A DNA stretch of 14,242 nucleotides. Origin: Rhodocyclaceae bacterium (GTDB lineage Bacteria > Pseudomonadota > Gammaproteobacteria > Burkholderiales > Rhodocyclaceae). Shown piece after piece: positions 12,667 to 14,242 of the stretch. Positions within the stretch are counted from its first letter, which is position 1. Each line of letters starts with the position of its first letter. The notes below the pieces were generated by a model. The model searched no databases. It saw nothing but the letters and a program-made list of their open reading frames with translations, and was not told where the DNA came from. A program made the translations under genes and the position numbers. The DNA lies in the NCBI GenBank assembly GCA_018262875.1, contig JADFDL010000019.1, positions 1-14,242 of the forward strand. The letters are read 5' to 3'.

Positions 12667-14242
12667 ATGCTCAAGCTCATCCACAAAACGCTGCAATGGT
12701 TCTTCATGCGCGCCGAAGGCCTCTTCAACATCGCCTTCGGCGACAAGCTGAATCCACTCTACCACCTCGGCACCATCACCTTCTTCCAGTTCTGGCTGGT
12801 CTCGATCAGCGGACTCTACCTGTACGTCTTCATGGACACGGGAGTGACGGATGCCTATCTTTCGATGGAGCGGCTCACCCACCAGCAGTGGTGGCTAGGC
12901 GGCATCATGCGCAGCGTTCACCGCTATGCCTCGGACGGCATGATTCTCACCATGCTGCTGCACATGGTGCGCCATTTCGCCTTCGACAAGTACCGCGGCT
13001 TCCGCTGGTTCTCCTGGGCCACCGGCGTCATCCTCATCTGGCTGGTGTACATCTCCGGCATCAACGGCTTCATGCTGCCCTGGGACAGGCTCGCGCAATT
13101 CGTCACCGTCGCCACGGCCGAAATGCTCGACTGGATCCCGATCTTCAGGGGCGCGCTGATCCGCAACTTCATTTTCGAGGGCGCGGTCAACGACCGCCTG
13201 TTCACCCTGCTTGCCTTCGTGCACCTCGGCGCGCCGCTGTTCGTCGTCATGCTGATGTGGATCCACGTGCAGCGCGTGCCGCGTTCGCACACCAATCCGC
13301 CGCGGCCGATCTGGATCGCCGTGCTCATCACCATGCTGGTGCTTTCCCTGGCGAAACCCGTGGTAAGCCAGGGGCCGGCCAACCTGTCGGTGGAGGTCGC
13401 CTCCCTCGATTTCGACTGGTTCCTGCTGCCGATCTATCCGCTCATCTACGAATGGCCGCTGGAGCGTCTCTGGATGTTCCTGATCGGCGCCAGCGCACTG
13501 TTGTTCTTCATGCCCTGGCTGCCGCCCAAGCTGCGCCGCGGCACCAGTGCGGAACTGCTGATCAGCGTGCATCCGGACAACCGCACGGTCAAGGCGCGCT
13601 TCGACGAACCGATTCTCGACGCCGGCCTGCGCGGCGAAATCAACCTGCCCTACGACTGCCGCAACGGCGGCTGCGGCCTGTGCAAGTGCACGGTGCTCAA
13701 TGGCGAGGTCGATCCCGGCGTCTACCAGCCTGGCGCGCTCAGTCCGGCCGAGCGGGCGCAGGGAAAGGTCCTCATGTGCTGCGCCACGCCGCTCTCCGAC
13801 ATCGAGATCGAGTACGCGCCGGAGTTCGCCCTGACGCGCGCCGCGCCGAAGGAATACGTTGGCACCGTCGCCCGCATGGAGAAACTCACGCACGACGTCA
13901 TGGGCGTGGTCGTCAAGCTGCCCGAGGGCCAGAGCGTTTCCTTTGTCGCCGGCCAGTACATCAACATCATCCTCGACGACGGCGAGCGCCGCGCCTTCTC
14001 CTTCGCCAGCGCGCCGCACATGGCCCACGACATCGAGCTGCAGATCCGCCTGGTGCCGGGCGGGCGCTTCACCAGCCACGTCTTCGAGAAGATGAAGGTC
14101 GGCGACGCCATCCGCTTCGAGGGGCCGCTCGGCGACTTCGTGCTGCGCGAATCGAACCGGCCGATCGTCTTCGTCGCCGGCGCCACCGGCTTCGCGCCGG
14201 TGAAGAGCATGGTCGAGGACGCCTTCCATCGCGGCCTGCACC
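12667..14242 (+). CDS. Cytochrome b fused to [2Fe-2S] ferredoxin and FAD/NAD(P)H reductase (3' end cut by window)
   Basis: The first 525 codons are present, with no stop before the window end. Residues about 1-205 form a cytochrome b core with both heme pairs spaced 14 apart (His85/His99, His186/His200). More helices follow to about 285. Residues 296-385 are a plant-type [2Fe-2S] ferredoxin: Cys331, Cys336, Cys339 and Cys371. Residues 396 onward are a ferredoxin-NADP reductase-type module with the FAD motif RAFSFAS (442-448) and the start of the pyridine-nucleotide motif, VAGATGFAPVKSM (503-515). The likely flow is NAD(P)H to FAD to [2Fe-2S] to hemes b. Its cytochrome part is a clear paralogue of the protein at 7337 (shared QWWLGGI, GFRWFSW, LSLAKP, LDFDW). 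The start at 12667 has no clear ribosome site, but no other in-frame start is near. Confidence 0.85.
   Translation, partial: MLKLIHKTLQWFFMRAEGLFNIAFGDKLNPLYHLGTITFFQFWLVSISGLYLYVFMDTGVTDAYLSMERLTHQQWWLGGIMRSVHRYASDGMILTMLLHMVRHFAFDKYRGFRWFSWATGVILIWLVYISGINGFMLPWDRLAQFVTVATAEMLDWIPIFRGALIRNFIFEGAVNDRLFTLLAFVHLGAPLFVVMLMWIHVQRVPRSHTNPPRPIWIAVLITMLVLSLAKPVVSQGPANLSVEVASLDFDWFLLPIYPLIYEWPLERLWMFLIGASALLFFMPWLPPKLRRGTSAELLISVHPDNRTVKARFDEPILDAGLRGEINLPYDCRNGGCGLCKCTVLNGEVDPGVYQPGALSPAERAQGKVLMCCATPLSDIEIEYAPEFALTRAAPKEYVGTVARMEKLTHDVMGVVVKLPEGQSVSFVAGQYINIILDDGERRAFSFASAPHMAHDIELQIRLVPGGRFTSHVFEKMKVGDAIRFEGPLGDFVLRESNRPIVFVAGATGFAPVKSMVEDAFHRGLH

Noticed and set aside
12895..14241. Open frame of 448 codons on the minus strand opposite the second cytochrome b fusion
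   Set aside because: The plus strand carries heme ligands, the ferredoxin cysteines and the FAD motif in one open frame running off the window; the minus frame is low-complexity acidic/His-rich sequence.

Overview
The window is GC-rich and densely coded, with gene content typical of a betaproteobacterium able to respire at low oxygen or on nitrogen oxides. A Rhodocyclales- or Nitrosomonadales-like lineage is my inference; no marker gene fixes the taxon. There is no rRNA, tRNA, CRISPR array or insertion sequence, and no gene-free stretch longer than about 220 bases.

Layout. (1) 1-1618: the pantothenate operon panB (3' end only), panC, panD, closed by a strong terminator. (2) 1617-3613, minus strand: two COX15/CtaA-type heme A synthase homologues. 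The first looks catalytically complete. The second lacks two key residues of its catalytic half. (3) 3835-6316, plus strand: a three-subunit B-family (ba3-like) heme-copper oxidase: a 48-residue subunit IIa, a CuA subunit II and a subunit I. All metal-ligand histidines are present in subunit I, but the active-site tyrosine is replaced by glutamine. With the SCO1/SenC gene that follows, this resembles the sNOR (norS-norY-senC) type of nitric oxide reductase. (4) 7337-11018: a tightly coupled operon encoding a cytochrome b fused to two [4Fe-4S] clusters and an MvhD-like iron-sulfur domain, a membrane-anchored periplasmic protein, a very divergent heme-copper oxidase subunit I with an altered CuB site and no CuA subunit nearby, and a 60-residue protein. 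(5) 11015-12502, minus strand: a polytopic membrane protein with an HxH motif, an intergenic palindromic repeat and a DUF2249 protein. (6) 12667 to the window end: a second cytochrome b, fused to a [2Fe-2S] ferredoxin and an FAD/NAD(P)H reductase.

How the parts may fit together. FNR/DNR/NNR-like palindromes lie upstream of the main respiratory units. Two of them sit exactly at -41.5 relative to predicted start sites with good -10 boxes, and one of these can serve both divergent directions. The best hypothesis is an NO/low-oxygen regulated electron-transfer island with two heme-copper reductases. The first is fed by cytochrome c through CuA. The second may be fed by membrane cytochrome b modules that accept electrons from ferredoxin-like or NAD(P)H-linked donors. 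The second system (7337-10828, possibly with 12667 onward) matches no characterised complex I know and is the main discovery candidate.
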